A DNA stretch of 64,000 bases from positions 1 to 64,000 of the forward strand of contig CACPCL010000003.1 of the NCBI GenBank assembly GCA_902632445.1, given 5' to 3'. Shown here in pieces: positions 14,158 to 23,822 of the stretch. The DNA is from an uncultured Pelagibacteraceae bacterium (GTDB lineage: Bacteria > Pseudomonadota > Alphaproteobacteria > Pelagibacterales > Pelagibacteraceae). The notes beneath the pieces were generated by a model, which made no database searches, was not told where the DNA came from, and was given only the letters and a program-made list of their open reading frames with translations. The translations under genes were made by a program, and so were the position numbers. How positions within the stretch are numbered: the stretch's first letter is position 1; every line of letters starts with the position of its first letter.

Positions 14158-15424
14158 AAAATTTACTTAACTTTTTAAAATCTTCACCTCTTTTTTCAAA
14201 ATTCAAATATTGATCATACGAAGCTGCTGAAGGGCTTAGTAAAATTGTATTTTTTTTAATATTAAATTTTTTAATATCCTTTAAAACTCTAATGATTGAA
14301 TTTCTTAAATTTTTTGTCACAGAATAATTTATCTTTCCTTTAATTTGTTTCTCAAAAAATTTACTATGTTTTCCAATTATGTAGACTTTAGTTATATTTT
14401 TTTTTAAATCATTGATTATAATTTTATCATTTTTCTTTGGAAGACCTCCTAAAATCCAAAAAATATTTCTTGAATTTTCTAATGCAAATTTTGTCGCCTG
14501 GAAAGATGTTGCTTTTGAATCATTAATAAATGTAATTTGCTTTTTTTTCAAAAAAGTTTCATATCTATGCGGTAGACCAACGAAAGTTTTCATTGATTTT
14601 ATAAATGACTTATCGCTTATCTTTAAAAGTTTTGATAATGATAATACATTACTCATATTTTCATCGTTTATATTAGACTTTACGTAAATGTTTTTGATTT
14701 TTTTTTTTAATTTTTTGTAATTATTAGTTTTTGGAATAATAAGTTTACTTAAAAAATTTTTTCTCTTAAAATTTTCTTTTAGATAAATATTTACAAAAGC
14801 ATAGTCATTTTTTTTCTGTAAATTAAAGATTTTGAATTTTGAATTTTTGTAATGATTTTTGCTACCATGCCAATCTAAATGATCATTGCTAATATTTAAT
14901 AAAAATGCGTAATTTGGTCGAATAAATTGTGAATAAGCGAGTTGAAAGGAAGATGCTTCGATTATTAAAAAAATATTTTTTTTAACTTTTAAATTTAGAA
15001 TTGGAGTTCCAATGTTTCCACCTAGAAGAGATTGAATTTTATTTTTTTTTAATAAATGATTTATTATTTTGCAAGTGGTAGATTTTCCATTCGTACCTGT
15101 AACCACAATACTTTTGAAATTCTTATAAAATAAATAAATTAAATCGATATCTGTGATTATTTTGCTTTTATATTTAATTAATTTTTTTTTATGTTTTGAT
15201 TTATTTAAACTTATCCCTGGACTTAAAATAATATAATTTACTCTTTTTAAAGCCTCTTTTAAATTATGCGGTCTTTTATTTGCAAATAATTTTTTATTTT
15301 TATCATCCCAAACTTGATACTTTTGAATTTTTTTTTTTTTAAAAAAATTAACTACTGATTTTCCGGTAATACCTAATCCGTAAACTAAGAAAGATAGTTC
15401 TTTTAAATTAGAGTTAAAAACCAT
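14138..15424 (-). CDS. murD: UDP-N-acetylmuramoyl-L-alanine--D-glutamate ligase MurD
   Basis: ATP-dependent ligase adding D-glutamate to UDP-MurNAc-L-Ala. The N-terminal domain begins LVYGLGITGKSV; the P-loop is VVTGTNGKSTTCKI; the middle domain has NISNDHLDWHG and the C-terminal domain FINDSKATSFQATK, all characteristic of MurD. The 428 residues are in range. It lies three bases downstream of mraY and overlaps ftsW. Protein composition is extremely lysine-rich, like its neighbours. Confidence 0.95.
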   Translation of the reverse strand: MVFNSNLKELSFLVYGLGITGKSVVNFFKKKKIQKYQVWDDKNKKLFANKRPHNLKEALKRVNYIILSPGISLNKSKHKKKLIKYKSKIITDIDLIYLFYKNFKSIVVTGTNGKSTTCKIINHLLKKNKIQSLLGGNIGTPILNLKVKKNIFLIIEASSFQLAYSQFIRPNYAFLLNISNDHLDWHGSKNHYKNSKFKIFNLQKKNDYAFVNIYLKENFKRKNFLSKLIIPKTNNYKKLKKKIKNIYVKSNINDENMSNVLSLSKLLKISDKSFIKSMKTFVGLPHRYETFLKKKQITFINDSKATSFQATKFALENSRNIFWILGGLPKKNDKIIINDLKKNITKVYIIGKHSKFFEKQIKGKINYSVTKNLRNSIIRVLKDIKKFNIKKNTILLSPSAASYDQYLNFEKRGEDFKKLSKFYARKFI

Positions 15425-15427
15425 CTT

Positions 15428-16513
15428 TTACCTAAGTTTTAATGTTGCCAATCCTATCAATGCTAAAATTATAGCTATAATCCAAAATCTTATAACGATC
15501 GTTGACTCTGCCCAGCCTTTTTTTTCAAAATGATGGTGTATTGGAGCCATCTTAAAAATTCTTTTTCCGGTAAGTTTAAAAGAAATAACTTGAATAATTA
15601 CCGACACAGTTTCTAGAACAAATAATCCTCCGATAATAGCTAAAACAATTTCATGTTTTACGATTATGGCTATCGCAGCTAATGATCCTCCTAAAGATAA
15701 AGAGCCAGTATCACCCATAAAAATCTTTGCTGGAGGCGCATTATACCAAAGAAAACCTAAACAAGACCCAACTATAGAACCACAAAAGATTGAGAGCTCA
15801 CCTACATCAGGAATGTATTGTATTTGTAGATACTCCGAGAAAATCGTATTTCCAACAACATAAGAAATTAACGTAAAAGACAAAGCAACTAGCATCACAG
15901 GAACCGTTGCTAAACCATCTAGACCATCAGTTAGATTAACTGCATTAGAAGCACCAATAATTACGAAAAGTGCAAATGGTAGAAAAAACATACCCATATG
16001 CCAAATGAGATTTTTAAAAAATGGAAAGTACAAATCAAATAAGTATTCATGATTAGAAAAATTAATAAGTATATATAATGTCAAAACAGCAATTATTAAT
16101 TGACCAGTAAATTTGTATTTTGATTTAAGACCGCTCGAGTTTTTAAATTTAATTTTTAAAATATCATCAAGAAGACCTAAACCTCCTAAACTTAAGGACA
16201 CAAAAATTAATGTCCATACATAAATATTTTCAAGATCTGCCCATAAGAGCGTGCTAGAAATGATTCCTATAATAATTATTACACCCCCCATTGTAGGAGT
16301 TCCTGATTTTTTTACGATATGATCTATAGGTCCATCCTGCCTGATAGGTCCTGAAATCATTTTCTCAGAAAACATTTTTATTAAGGGTCCTCCAATTAAA
16401 AATACTACTACTAATGATGTCATTACAGATAACCCTGTTCTGAAAGTTAAATACTTGAATACATTAAAAAAAGAATACTGCTCAATCAGAGATGTAAAAA
16501 AATGGAATAACAT
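15428..16513 (-). CDS. mraY: Phospho-N-acetylmuramoyl-pentapeptide-transferase MraY
   Basis: Polytopic inner-membrane enzyme that moves phospho-MurNAc-pentapeptide onto undecaprenyl phosphate, giving lipid I. The signatures GPIDHIVKKSGTPTMGG, LLDDILK, NAVNLTDGLDGLAT and KIFMGDTGSLSLGG (catalytic aspartates) are all present, as is MAPIHHHFEKKGWAES near the C-terminus. The 361 residues match E. coli (360). It abuts murEF with no gap and is followed by murD. Confidence 0.98.
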   Translation of the reverse strand: MLFHFFTSLIEQYSFFNVFKYLTFRTGLSVMTSLVVVFLIGGPLIKMFSEKMISGPIRQDGPIDHIVKKSGTPTMGGVIIIIGIISSTLLWADLENIYVWTLIFVSLSLGGLGLLDDILKIKFKNSSGLKSKYKFTGQLIIAVLTLYILINFSNHEYLFDLYFPFFKNLIWHMGMFFLPFALFVIIGASNAVNLTDGLDGLATVPVMLVALSFTLISYVVGNTIFSEYLQIQYIPDVGELSIFCGSIVGSCLGFLWYNAPPAKIFMGDTGSLSLGGSLAAIAIIVKHEIVLAIIGGLFVLETVSVIIQVISFKLTGKRIFKMAPIHHHFEKKGWAESTIVIRFWIIAIILALIGLATLKLR

Positions 16514-19273
16514 TTAATAACCTTTAATTATTTTTTTACTCAAATTATTTAAGCCGGTTGCGTTTGAACCCTTAATCATCAGATAATCATTATTAGCTAT
16601 AATATTTTTTAAAATAAAATCTACATCTTCATCATGTTGAAAAATATTGCCTCGCTTGTTTTTATTAATATACCTATAAGTAGCTAGTGTTTTATTACCT
16701 TTTACAAAGACTTTATCAATATCTGAGTTGTTAATAACTTGAGATAAATCCGTATGGTACTTAGTGGAATTTTTACCTAATTCTAGCATATCTCCAAGGA
16801 GTAAATACTTCTTACAATCATGTTTTTTTAAAGATTTGAAATTACTAATTGCATTTTTAACTGATAGTGGATTTGCATTATAACTTTCGTCAATTAATCT
16901 AAAATTTTTCTTATATCTTTTGACTAAATGAATTTTTCCCCTTCCCTCAGTTGGACGATAATTTTTAAAATTTTTTATGATCTTGTTTATATCTAGATTT
17001 AACACTTTCAATAATGCAAGCGATGAAAGTACGTTATGAACATTTATATCCTTTAACTTGAATTTAAAAATTTCATTTTTAACTCTCACAACTAATTTAG
17101 AAAAATTTTCATTTTTTAAAAATTTTACTAAAACAATGTCCGATTTTTTATTTTTTCCAAAAGATACTATTTTAATTTTTTTAAATTTTGCTTTTTTTTC
17201 CAAATAATGAAAAAATTTATCATCACGATTAAGTATTATAGAACCATCTTTTTGAATATTGTTAATTATTTCTCCTTTTGCGTCTGCTATACCTTTTATA
17301 CTTTTGAAATTTTCTATATGGGCTTCACCTATATTGGTTATTATACCTATGTCGGGTTTTATTAATTTTGAAAGATTATTTATTTCGCCTGATTTACTCA
17401 TGCCGACTTCAAATACACCGAATCTATGAACTACTTTTAAATTTGATAAACTTAAAGGTACACCAAATTGATTATTATAAGACTTCGGTGAAGAACATGT
17501 TTTTCCGAAATTTTGCAGTAATTCTTGAATTAAGTTTTTTAATGAAGTTTTACCTGCACTACCAGTTACAGCAATTATTTTTGCTAATGAGTTTTTTCTT
17601 TTTAATAAAGAAAATTTTTTTAAAAAATTAATTTCACTTGAAACTTTAAAAGTTTTGTTTTCAAAATTTTTTATCTTTTTTGATGAGACAATATATTTTG
17701 CTCCTCTTTTAAGAGCTTTGCCAACAAATTTTACACCATCATTATTTTTCCCTTTTATTGTTAAAAATAAATTATTTTTTTTAACCTGCCTTGAGTCTAT
17801 AGCTAATCCATGAAATTTTTTTATTTTACGTTTTTTTATTATTTCTTCTAAAATTTTTGCGTTTTCTAAATAATTTTGTTCTATTTTAGAAATTTTCTTT
17901 GCTTTAAAATTTAATTTCTTAATGATTTGCTTATCGGAAATACTGAAAATTCTTTTCTTATATATTTGTTGATCTTCATGACCTTTCCCAGAGACCAAAA
18001 TTATCTCATTTTGGCTAGCATTTGAAATTGCAAACCTGATTGCCCCGGCTCTATTTCCGATATTAAATTTATTTTTATTTTTAATATTTTTTAAAATAAC
18101 ATTTCTTATTTTTTTGGGATCTTCTTGTCTTGGATTATCGTCAGTGACATAAATTTTTTTGCAATTTAAACTTGCTATCTTAGCCATTAAAGGTCTTTTT
18201 TTTTGGTCCCTATCTCCTCCACATCCGAATACTAAAGAAATATTTTCTCCATATAAATTTTTGATAGCACTAATAGATTTTAATAGAGCATCAGGTGTAT
18301 GCGCATAGTCTATAAATACTTTAATATTATTCGGAAATGTTTTAATAAGTTCCAATCTTCCATCAACACCTTTAATTTTATTTAAAGATTTAAAAATTTT
18401 ATTTTCATTTACTTTACATATTTTTGCTGCTGCTATTGCCATAGATAAATTTTTTAATTGAAAATCATTCATCTTCAAATTTTTTAATTTTTTAAGCTTC
18501 TTTTCAATATTACATATGTCGATTAATTTTAATTTTCTTTTTTTTGCTATTTTTTTTAAAATTTTAAATTCTTTGATTGCAGAATCAGAGATAATGTAAC
18601 TTTTTTTAGTAAGAATTTTTTTAAAAAGGAGGAGTTTAGAAGTTAAATATGATTTCATATTTTTATGATAATCAAGATGATCTTGACTAAAATTGGTAAA
18701 AATTCCTGCTTTAAATTTTAAATCGTTTAGCCTTTTTTGATCTAAGCCATGACTTGAAGCTTCAATAATAACATTATCAATTTTTTTTAATTTAATATCT
18801 TTAAGTATTCTATGGGTGGAAATTGTATCTGGAGATGTAAGATCAGATTTAATCAATTTATTTTTATACTTTATTCCTAAAGTGCCAACAGATGCTACAG
18901 ATACATTGTTTAAATTCAAAATTTGATAAAATAAATCTGCGACGGAAGTTTTGCCATTAGTGCCAGTAACAGCGATAATATTTTTGGGTTTTAAATTATA
19001 AAACTTTGAAGAAATTCTACTTAAAAACTCTCTTATGTTATTAATCTTCAACGTTGGTATTTTATTATTATTATATTTACTTTTTTTAGAACATACTATT
19101 AAAACTGCTCCATTTTTAATTGCTTCGTTTATAAATTTTTCACCATTATTTTTTTTGCCTTTGATTGCAAAAAAAATATACCCTCTTTTTACTTTTTTGC
19201 TATTAGTTGCTAAACCAGTAACCTTAATTTTTTTTCTGGTGTAGAAATTTTTAATTAGTTTTTTCAGCAACAT
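16514..19273 (-). CDS. murEF: Fused MurE-MurF: bifunctional UDP-MurNAc tripeptide and pentapeptide ligase
   Basis: One uninterrupted 919-residue ORF carries two Mur ligases. Residues 1 to about 465 are MurE: P-loop AVTGTNGKTS near 101-110, VFIDYAHTPDAL, and DNPR near 379-382, the motif that selects meso-diaminopimelate. Residues about 466-919 are MurF: N-terminal GLAIDSRQVKKNNLF, a second P-loop AVTGSAGKTSL near 568-578, GEAHIENF, and IDESYNANPLSVK. The enzyme should add meso-DAP and then D-Ala-D-Ala in succession. The short linker (FKAKKISKIEQNYLENAK) has no stop or frameshift. It overlaps ftsI by 23 bases and abuts mraY. MurE-MurF fusions are known elsewhere, for example in Bordetella. Whether both halves are active is inferred from intact motifs. 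Confidence 0.95.
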   Translation of the reverse strand: MLLKKLIKNFYTRKKIKVTGLATNSKKVKRGYIFFAIKGKKNNGEKFINEAIKNGAVLIVCSKKSKYNNNKIPTLKINNIREFLSRISSKFYNLKPKNIIAVTGTNGKTSVADLFYQILNLNNVSVASVGTLGIKYKNKLIKSDLTSPDTISTHRILKDIKLKKIDNVIIEASSHGLDQKRLNDLKFKAGIFTNFSQDHLDYHKNMKSYLTSKLLLFKKILTKKSYIISDSAIKEFKILKKIAKKRKLKLIDICNIEKKLKKLKNLKMNDFQLKNLSMAIAAAKICKVNENKIFKSLNKIKGVDGRLELIKTFPNNIKVFIDYAHTPDALLKSISAIKNLYGENISLVFGCGGDRDQKKRPLMAKIASLNCKKIYVTDDNPRQEDPKKIRNVILKNIKNKNKFNIGNRAGAIRFAISNASQNEIILVSGKGHEDQQIYKKRIFSISDKQIIKKLNFKAKKISKIEQNYLENAKILEEIIKKRKIKKFHGLAIDSRQVKKNNLFLTIKGKNNDGVKFVGKALKRGAKYIVSSKKIKNFENKTFKVSSEINFLKKFSLLKRKNSLAKIIAVTGSAGKTSLKNLIQELLQNFGKTCSSPKSYNNQFGVPLSLSNLKVVHRFGVFEVGMSKSGEINNLSKLIKPDIGIITNIGEAHIENFKSIKGIADAKGEIINNIQKDGSIILNRDDKFFHYLEKKAKFKKIKIVSFGKNKKSDIVLVKFLKNENFSKLVVRVKNEIFKFKLKDINVHNVLSSLALLKVLNLDINKIIKNFKNYRPTEGRGKIHLVKRYKKNFRLIDESYNANPLSVKNAISNFKSLKKHDCKKYLLLGDMLELGKNSTKYHTDLSQVINNSDIDKVFVKGNKTLATYRYINKNKRGNIFQHDEDVDFILKNIIANNDYLMIKGSNATGLNNLSKKIIKGY

Positions 19274-20993
19274 AATGATAATTAAACTCTTTATTCTTTA
19301 TGGCTAAAATTGGTCCAATTTTTTCTATAATTTTGCCAGCAACGAAAACTGAATTCCAACCAGCTTCATTTCTTGTACCTTTAATCTTTAAACCTCTAAA
19401 ATTATAAATTAAATCTTTTGCAACCTGAGGGTTCTCTAGCATAACAAGTAGCGCATATTTGGGTTTTTGAGCTGGAAAAATAGAAATAAATGTATTTAAG
19501 TTTTGATCTTTATTTTTGTATTGCTGGGATGTCCCTGTTTTTCCCCCAACTTCATAACCATTTATATCAGCAAGACTAGCTGTGCCATGTTTTTCAGTTA
19601 CAACTTTTCTTAGGATATTTTTTATATCTTTGCTGGTCTCCTCTGCTATCAGTCTTTTAAATTCAATATTTGATGTTTTTTTTATTAAACTTGGTTTGAT
19701 AAGTTTTCCTCCATTTACTAATGCAGCATAAATACTTGTTGCTTGTATTGGAGTTGTTGTAATTCCATGTCCAAAAGATACCGTTTCAAGTTTGCATTTG
19801 TTCCAATCAAAATCAATTGGATTTCCGACTTCCTCAAGCTGTAAGTCAGGGCTTTTTAATAAATTACTAGTTTCAATGAATTGCTTATATTTCTCTTCCC
19901 CAATTTTTCTAGCCAGAAGCAAAGTTCCAATGTTAGAAGATCTTATTAGAATATCTTCAACTGATAAATTATCAGGAAACTTTTTGATATCAGAAATTTC
20001 ATATCTTGAGCACTTAATTGATCTTGGAATATTTTCTATAATAGTATCTGGGTTAACTAAATTATTATCTAAAGCTAATGCAACTGTAAAAGTTTTAAAA
20101 ATTGACCCAAGCTCATAAACACCTTTAGTCACTTTATTGATATATTTTTTATCTTTCAAATTCATTCTTAGGTTAATGTCAAAGTTTGGAAGAGAAACTA
20201 GAGATAAAATTTCACCGTTATTTACATTTAATAATAATGCGCTACCACCATTAGCATTAAAAGTTTCTAAAGATTTGCTAAGTTCTTGATTTATAATATG
20301 CTGGATATTAGTGTCTAAAGTTAGTTCAAATGGTTTATTGGTAAGATTTTTATCTTTTAATTCTTTATCAAAAAACTTTTCGACTCCTGATACGCCATAA
20401 TTATCGTAATCAACTTGGCCAACTATATGACTAAATAAATTTCCATGAGTATATATTCTTGATTGAAACGGTTCAAAAATAATTCCTTTTTCCCCCAGTT
20501 TCCAAAGTTTTTCCTTATCTATTTGATCTATACGTTTTTTTAAATAAAAATATTTTTTTGCATTAAGTTTATTTTTAATTTTTTCAATAGATAATTCTGG
20601 AAAGTTTAACCTTATTTTGAGGAGAAAATTATCCTTATTTTTTACTAGGTTTGGATTTACAGCTGCATGAAAGGATTTTACATTTCTTGATATCAAAATT
20701 CCATTCCTGTCAACTATATCCCTTCTTAATAAATTAAATCTTTGTTGAGATTTTTCGTTATTAAAAAGTTGGTATTTACTCAAAGAAACATGAATAATTT
20801 TAATGCTAAAAATAAAGATTAATGAAAAAAATAAAAAAAATAATAGATATATTCTATCCTGAAATAAATTTTTTTTTTGTGAAAATTTACTTTTTTTATT
20901 TGTTTCTAAATAATCTTCAAAAAAAAAGCTTTTTTGATTTATATTAAAATTTTTATTTTTGTTTTTTTTTCTCATTATTGTGTTTAGTAACAA
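19251..20993 (-). CDS. ftsI: Peptidoglycan D,D-transpeptidase FtsI (PBP3)
   Basis: Class B penicillin-binding protein that crosslinks septal peptidoglycan with FtsW. One transmembrane helix lies near residues 49-66 (LLFFLFFSLIFIFSIKII). The transpeptidase domain has the three active-site motifs: SIFK (about 297-300), SSN (about 352-354) and KTG (about 485-487, in GGKTGTSQQ). The 580 residues are typical. The first ATG gives a 41-base overlap with ftsL; starting at MRKKNKNK, six codons on, shortens it to 23. It is followed directly by murEF. Confidence 0.96.
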   Translation of the reverse strand: MLLNTIMRKKNKNKNFNINQKSFFFEDYLETNKKSKFSQKKNLFQDRIYLLFFLFFSLIFIFSIKIIHVSLSKYQLFNNEKSQQRFNLLRRDIVDRNGILISRNVKSFHAAVNPNLVKNKDNFLLKIRLNFPELSIEKIKNKLNAKKYFYLKKRIDQIDKEKLWKLGEKGIIFEPFQSRIYTHGNLFSHIVGQVDYDNYGVSGVEKFFDKELKDKNLTNKPFELTLDTNIQHIINQELSKSLETFNANGGSALLLNVNNGEILSLVSLPNFDINLRMNLKDKKYINKVTKGVYELGSIFKTFTVALALDNNLVNPDTIIENIPRSIKCSRYEISDIKKFPDNLSVEDILIRSSNIGTLLLARKIGEEKYKQFIETSNLLKSPDLQLEEVGNPIDFDWNKCKLETVSFGHGITTTPIQATSIYAALVNGGKLIKPSLIKKTSNIEFKRLIAEETSKDIKNILRKVVTEKHGTASLADINGYEVGGKTGTSQQYKNKDQNLNTFISIFPAQKPKYALLVMLENPQVAKDLIYNFRGLKIKGTRNEAGWNSVFVAGKIIEKIGPILAIKNKEFNYHYVAEKTN

Positions 20994-21285
20994 ATTTGTT
21001 TTTGAGCCCCAAAAAACTAGATAAATTTAAAAATATTTTAGAATATTCCATCGGTATATAATGAATATTTCCTAAATGATTTATTTTTTCTTCTACAACT
21101 GACGGTGAAGTTAAATATGAAAAATCTAATTGTGTCTCGTTAATATCTTTTTCTTGTAAAGAAATTTTTTTATTTAATTCGTAAATCTTTTTTTCTATTT
21201 CTCTTGTTTGGTTTTTAATTATCGAAGTTACAATCAAAAGAATTGAAAAAATAAAAATAAATGAAATTACTTTAATTTTAAACAT
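20953..21285 (-). CDS. ftsL: FtsL-like cell division protein
   Basis: A 110-residue bitopic protein: short N-terminus, one transmembrane helix (VISFIFIFSILLIVTSII), then a coiled-coil-prone stretch (TREIEKKIYELNKKISLQEKDI), and a segment ending VVEEKINHLGNIHYIP. That layout, and its place between rsmH and ftsI, is what defines FtsL, which bridges FtsQ/FtsB to FtsW/FtsI. Primary sequence in this family is poorly conserved, so the call leans on position and topology. It overlaps rsmH by eight bases and ftsI by about 40. Confidence 0.83.
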   Translation of the reverse strand: MFKIKVISFIFIFSILLIVTSIIKNQTREIEKKIYELNKKISLQEKDINETQLDFSYLTSPSVVEEKINHLGNIHYIPMEYSKIFLNLSSFLGLKNKFVTKHNNEKKKQK

Positions 21286-22291
21286 TATACTCCTCTACTC
21301 TTAAATATTTTTCAAATTTTTTAAATAAATTAAAAGGATGGAAAAATTTGTTTTTACTTCGAATTGCAAATCTTAATTTAGCAGATCTTGATCGATTGTT
21401 TCGATTAATTTCTTCTTTTGATGGTTTAATAGTTTTATTAATATATCTTTCGAAAAGAAAATTTGAGGAGTCTTTTTTATTCTCAGGAAAGTATCTTGAT
21501 GGTCTTGGTCTATTTTCAGAATAATTACTAAAAAAATACTTAATTATCTTATCCTCTATGGAATGAAAACTTACCACTAAAATTTTACCACCTGGTTTTA
21601 AAATTTTAGTAGCGTTCACTATTCCATTGATTAGTTCCGTTATTTCTTTGTTGACAAATATTCTTAAAGCTTGAAAAGTTTTTGTGCTTGGATTTATTTT
21701 AGAAGAATAATTTTTTTTTTTACTCTTTTCAATAATTTGTACTAATTGATCTACTGTTGTGATTTGACTCTTAGATCTAGCTTTAACAATGTTTCTTGCA
21801 ATTTTTGATGCCTCATTTTCTTCCCCTAAAATTTTTATTATTAGTTTTAATTGTGTCTCACTTAAATTATTAATTGTTTCTTGTGCAGATATCTTTGATA
21901 GTCCCATTGTCATATCCAATTTTTTTTTGGATTTAAACGAGAAACCTCTATTTAAATTATTTAGTTGAATGGACGAAAGCCCTAAGTCAAAAATAATTAC
22001 GTCAACATTATCTTCTTGTGTAGTATTGATATCGCTGAATTTTATATTAAAAAATTTAAATCTGCTAAAAAACTTTTTTTCAATTTTTTTTGCAATTGAA
22101 GAAACTGAGCTATCGCGATCTAATCCTACTAATCTAGTATTTGGAAATTTTAGTAAAGCTTTTGAGTAACCGCCTCCTCCAAAAGTACAATCTATAAAAA
22201 CTCCTCCCTCAGAAGGTGAAGATATTTTGATTACTTCGTTCAACATCACTGGAAGATGGGTCGATTCCAACGATGGAAATTGAGTTTTCAT
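21278..22291 (-). CDS. rsmH: 16S rRNA (cytosine(1402)-N(4))-methyltransferase RsmH
   Basis: SAM-dependent methyltransferase that modifies C1402 in the ribosomal P site; formerly MraW. Motifs: HLPVMLNEVI, the SAM-binding FIDCTFGGGGYSKALL, DVIIFDLGLSSIQL and VVSFHSIEDKIIKYFF. The 337 residues are slightly above the usual length. In most dcw clusters it directly follows mraZ; here ftsZ is interposed. It is 18 bases downstream of ftsZ. Confidence 0.96.
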   Translation of the reverse strand: MKTQFPSLESTHLPVMLNEVIKISSPSEGGVFIDCTFGGGGYSKALLKFPNTRLVGLDRDSSVSSIAKKIEKKFFSRFKFFNIKFSDINTTQEDNVDVIIFDLGLSSIQLNNLNRGFSFKSKKKLDMTMGLSKISAQETINNLSETQLKLIIKILGEENEASKIARNIVKARSKSQITTVDQLVQIIEKSKKKNYSSKINPSTKTFQALRIFVNKEITELINGIVNATKILKPGGKILVVSFHSIEDKIIKYFFSNYSENRPRPSRYFPENKKDSSNFLFERYINKTIKPSKEEINRNNRSRSAKLRFAIRSKNKFFHPFNLFKKFEKYLRVEEYNV

Positions 22292-22309
22292 TAATAAAAA
22301 ATTTTATCA

Positions 22310-23821
22310 TTAAAACTTTTGTCTTCTTAAAAATGCAGGAATTTCAAAATCCTCTTCTTCAATTGGTTCCTGATCAAATAATTGCTGGGTATCATTATCC
22401 TCTTTTAAATTATTTGGTTCAGAGTCTAATTTCTCTTGCTCCTCTGAAAAAAGTTTGGGAGTATTTTCTTCTAATAGACTTTCCCTATCAAAACTTCTTT
22501 CTTGGGATATGGTTTCATCAATATTGTTATTGTTTTCTATATAAGACGCACTTTCTATAGAAACACCTGAGGGTATTTCACTCGTGCTATTTTGATTTAA
22601 TAGATTATTCTCAGCAATAAAATTTTCCTCCGTATTTTCAAAACTGTCTATCAGGGAATTTTGCTCTTCGATATTTTTTACCTCATAGCTTTCATCAAGT
22701 TTTAAAGCTGTAGCTCCGTCTATAGAATTTAAAACATTTTTTTCAACATTATTATTGTTAAATAAACTATCATTTTCGTTTTTATAGCTTCTGCTTGCTG
22801 AAGAACTGCCTACAGTTGAATTATTGTTTACTAAATTTAAATATGGTTTTGCTTCACTTCCATGTAGAGCTGTTGCAACAATCGATACTCTTATCTTGCC
22901 ATTCATATTTTCATCTTTTATAGCTCCAAATATTAATTCTGCCTCTGGATCTACCTCTGCTCTAATCTTATTGACAGCTTGATCTACTTCAAATAATTTA
23001 ATGTCACTACCACCGGTAATATTAACCAGCAATCCTTTTGCTCCCTGTAAAGTATATTCGTCGATTAATGGATTATTTAAAGCTAGTTCAGTTGCAACCA
23101 TAGCTCTGTTGTCTCCATCTGCTTCTCCTGTTCCCATCATAGCTTTACCGCTTGAACTCATGACAGTTTCAACGTCAGCGAAATCTAAATTAATCATACC
23201 CGGTCTTACCATTAAGTCAGTGATACTTTGGACTCCGTGTTTTAAAACATCATTTGACAAATTAAAAGATTCCTCAAATCCAGTCGTCTCATTTGCAATT
23301 TTAAAAAGATTTTGATTTGGAACAACTATTGTTGTGTCTAAGTGTTTTTTTAATTCCTCTAATCCAGCAATAGCACGTCTCATTCTTTTTGGACCTTCAT
23401 AGGTAAAAGGTAAAGTTGTTACACCTACTGTTAAGATATTCATCTCTCTCGCAGCCCTAGCAATAACATGTGAAGCACCTGTTCCTGTTCCACCGCCCAT
23501 TCCTGATGCAATGAAAACCATATTACTACCTTGAATATAATTTACTATTTCGTTTATTGACTCATCAGCTGCAGCTTGACCGATATCATGTTTGGCACCT
23601 GCACCTAATCCTTTAGTTAAATTCATTCCAATTTGTATTTTAGCATCTGCTTTACTCATTTTGAGATCTTGAGCATCTGTATTTACTGCTACAAATTCAA
23701 CTCCTTGCATTCCTGCTTCGATCATTGCATTAATAGCATTACCGCCTGCCCCTCCGACACCCAAAACAAGAATTCTAGGTTTTAATTCTCTTAACTCTCC
23801 GCCACCAACATTTATACTCAT
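22310..23821 (-). CDS. ftsZ: Cell division protein FtsZ
   Basis: Tubulin-like GTPase that forms the division ring. The N-terminal GVGGAGGNAINAMI, the tubulin signature GMGGGTGTGASHVIA and the T7-loop LNLDFADVETVM are intact, so polymerisation and GTP hydrolysis are expected. A long Asn/Glu/Ser-rich linker (about 320-490) leads to the C-terminal peptide EIPAFLRRQKF, which normally binds FtsA and other partners. The 503 residues are long because of the linker, as is common in alphaproteobacteria. Its position is unusual: one base after mraZ and before rsmH, instead of between ftsA and lpxC. Confidence 0.98.
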   Translation of the reverse strand: MSINVGGGELRELKPRILVLGVGGAGGNAINAMIEAGMQGVEFVAVNTDAQDLKMSKADAKIQIGMNLTKGLGAGAKHDIGQAAADESINEIVNYIQGSNMVFIASGMGGGTGTGASHVIARAAREMNILTVGVTTLPFTYEGPKRMRRAIAGLEELKKHLDTTIVVPNQNLFKIANETTGFEESFNLSNDVLKHGVQSITDLMVRPGMINLDFADVETVMSSSGKAMMGTGEADGDNRAMVATELALNNPLIDEYTLQGAKGLLVNITGGSDIKLFEVDQAVNKIRAEVDPEAELIFGAIKDENMNGKIRVSIVATALHGSEAKPYLNLVNNNSTVGSSSASRSYKNENDSLFNNNNVEKNVLNSIDGATALKLDESYEVKNIEEQNSLIDSFENTEENFIAENNLLNQNSTSEIPSGVSIESASYIENNNNIDETISQERSFDRESLLEENTPKLFSEEQEKLDSEPNNLKEDNDTQQLFDQEPIEEEDFEIPAFLRRQKF

Positions 23822-23822
23822 T

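Noticed and set aside
16514-19273. murE/murF as two genes joined by a missed stop
   Set aside because: The reading frame is continuous with a sensible linker, and no in-frame start with a ribosome site is evident at the MurF boundary.
22273-22560. 95-residue plus-strand ORF opposite the ftsZ C-terminus
   Set aside because: Shadow of the ftsZ linker region; no independent support.
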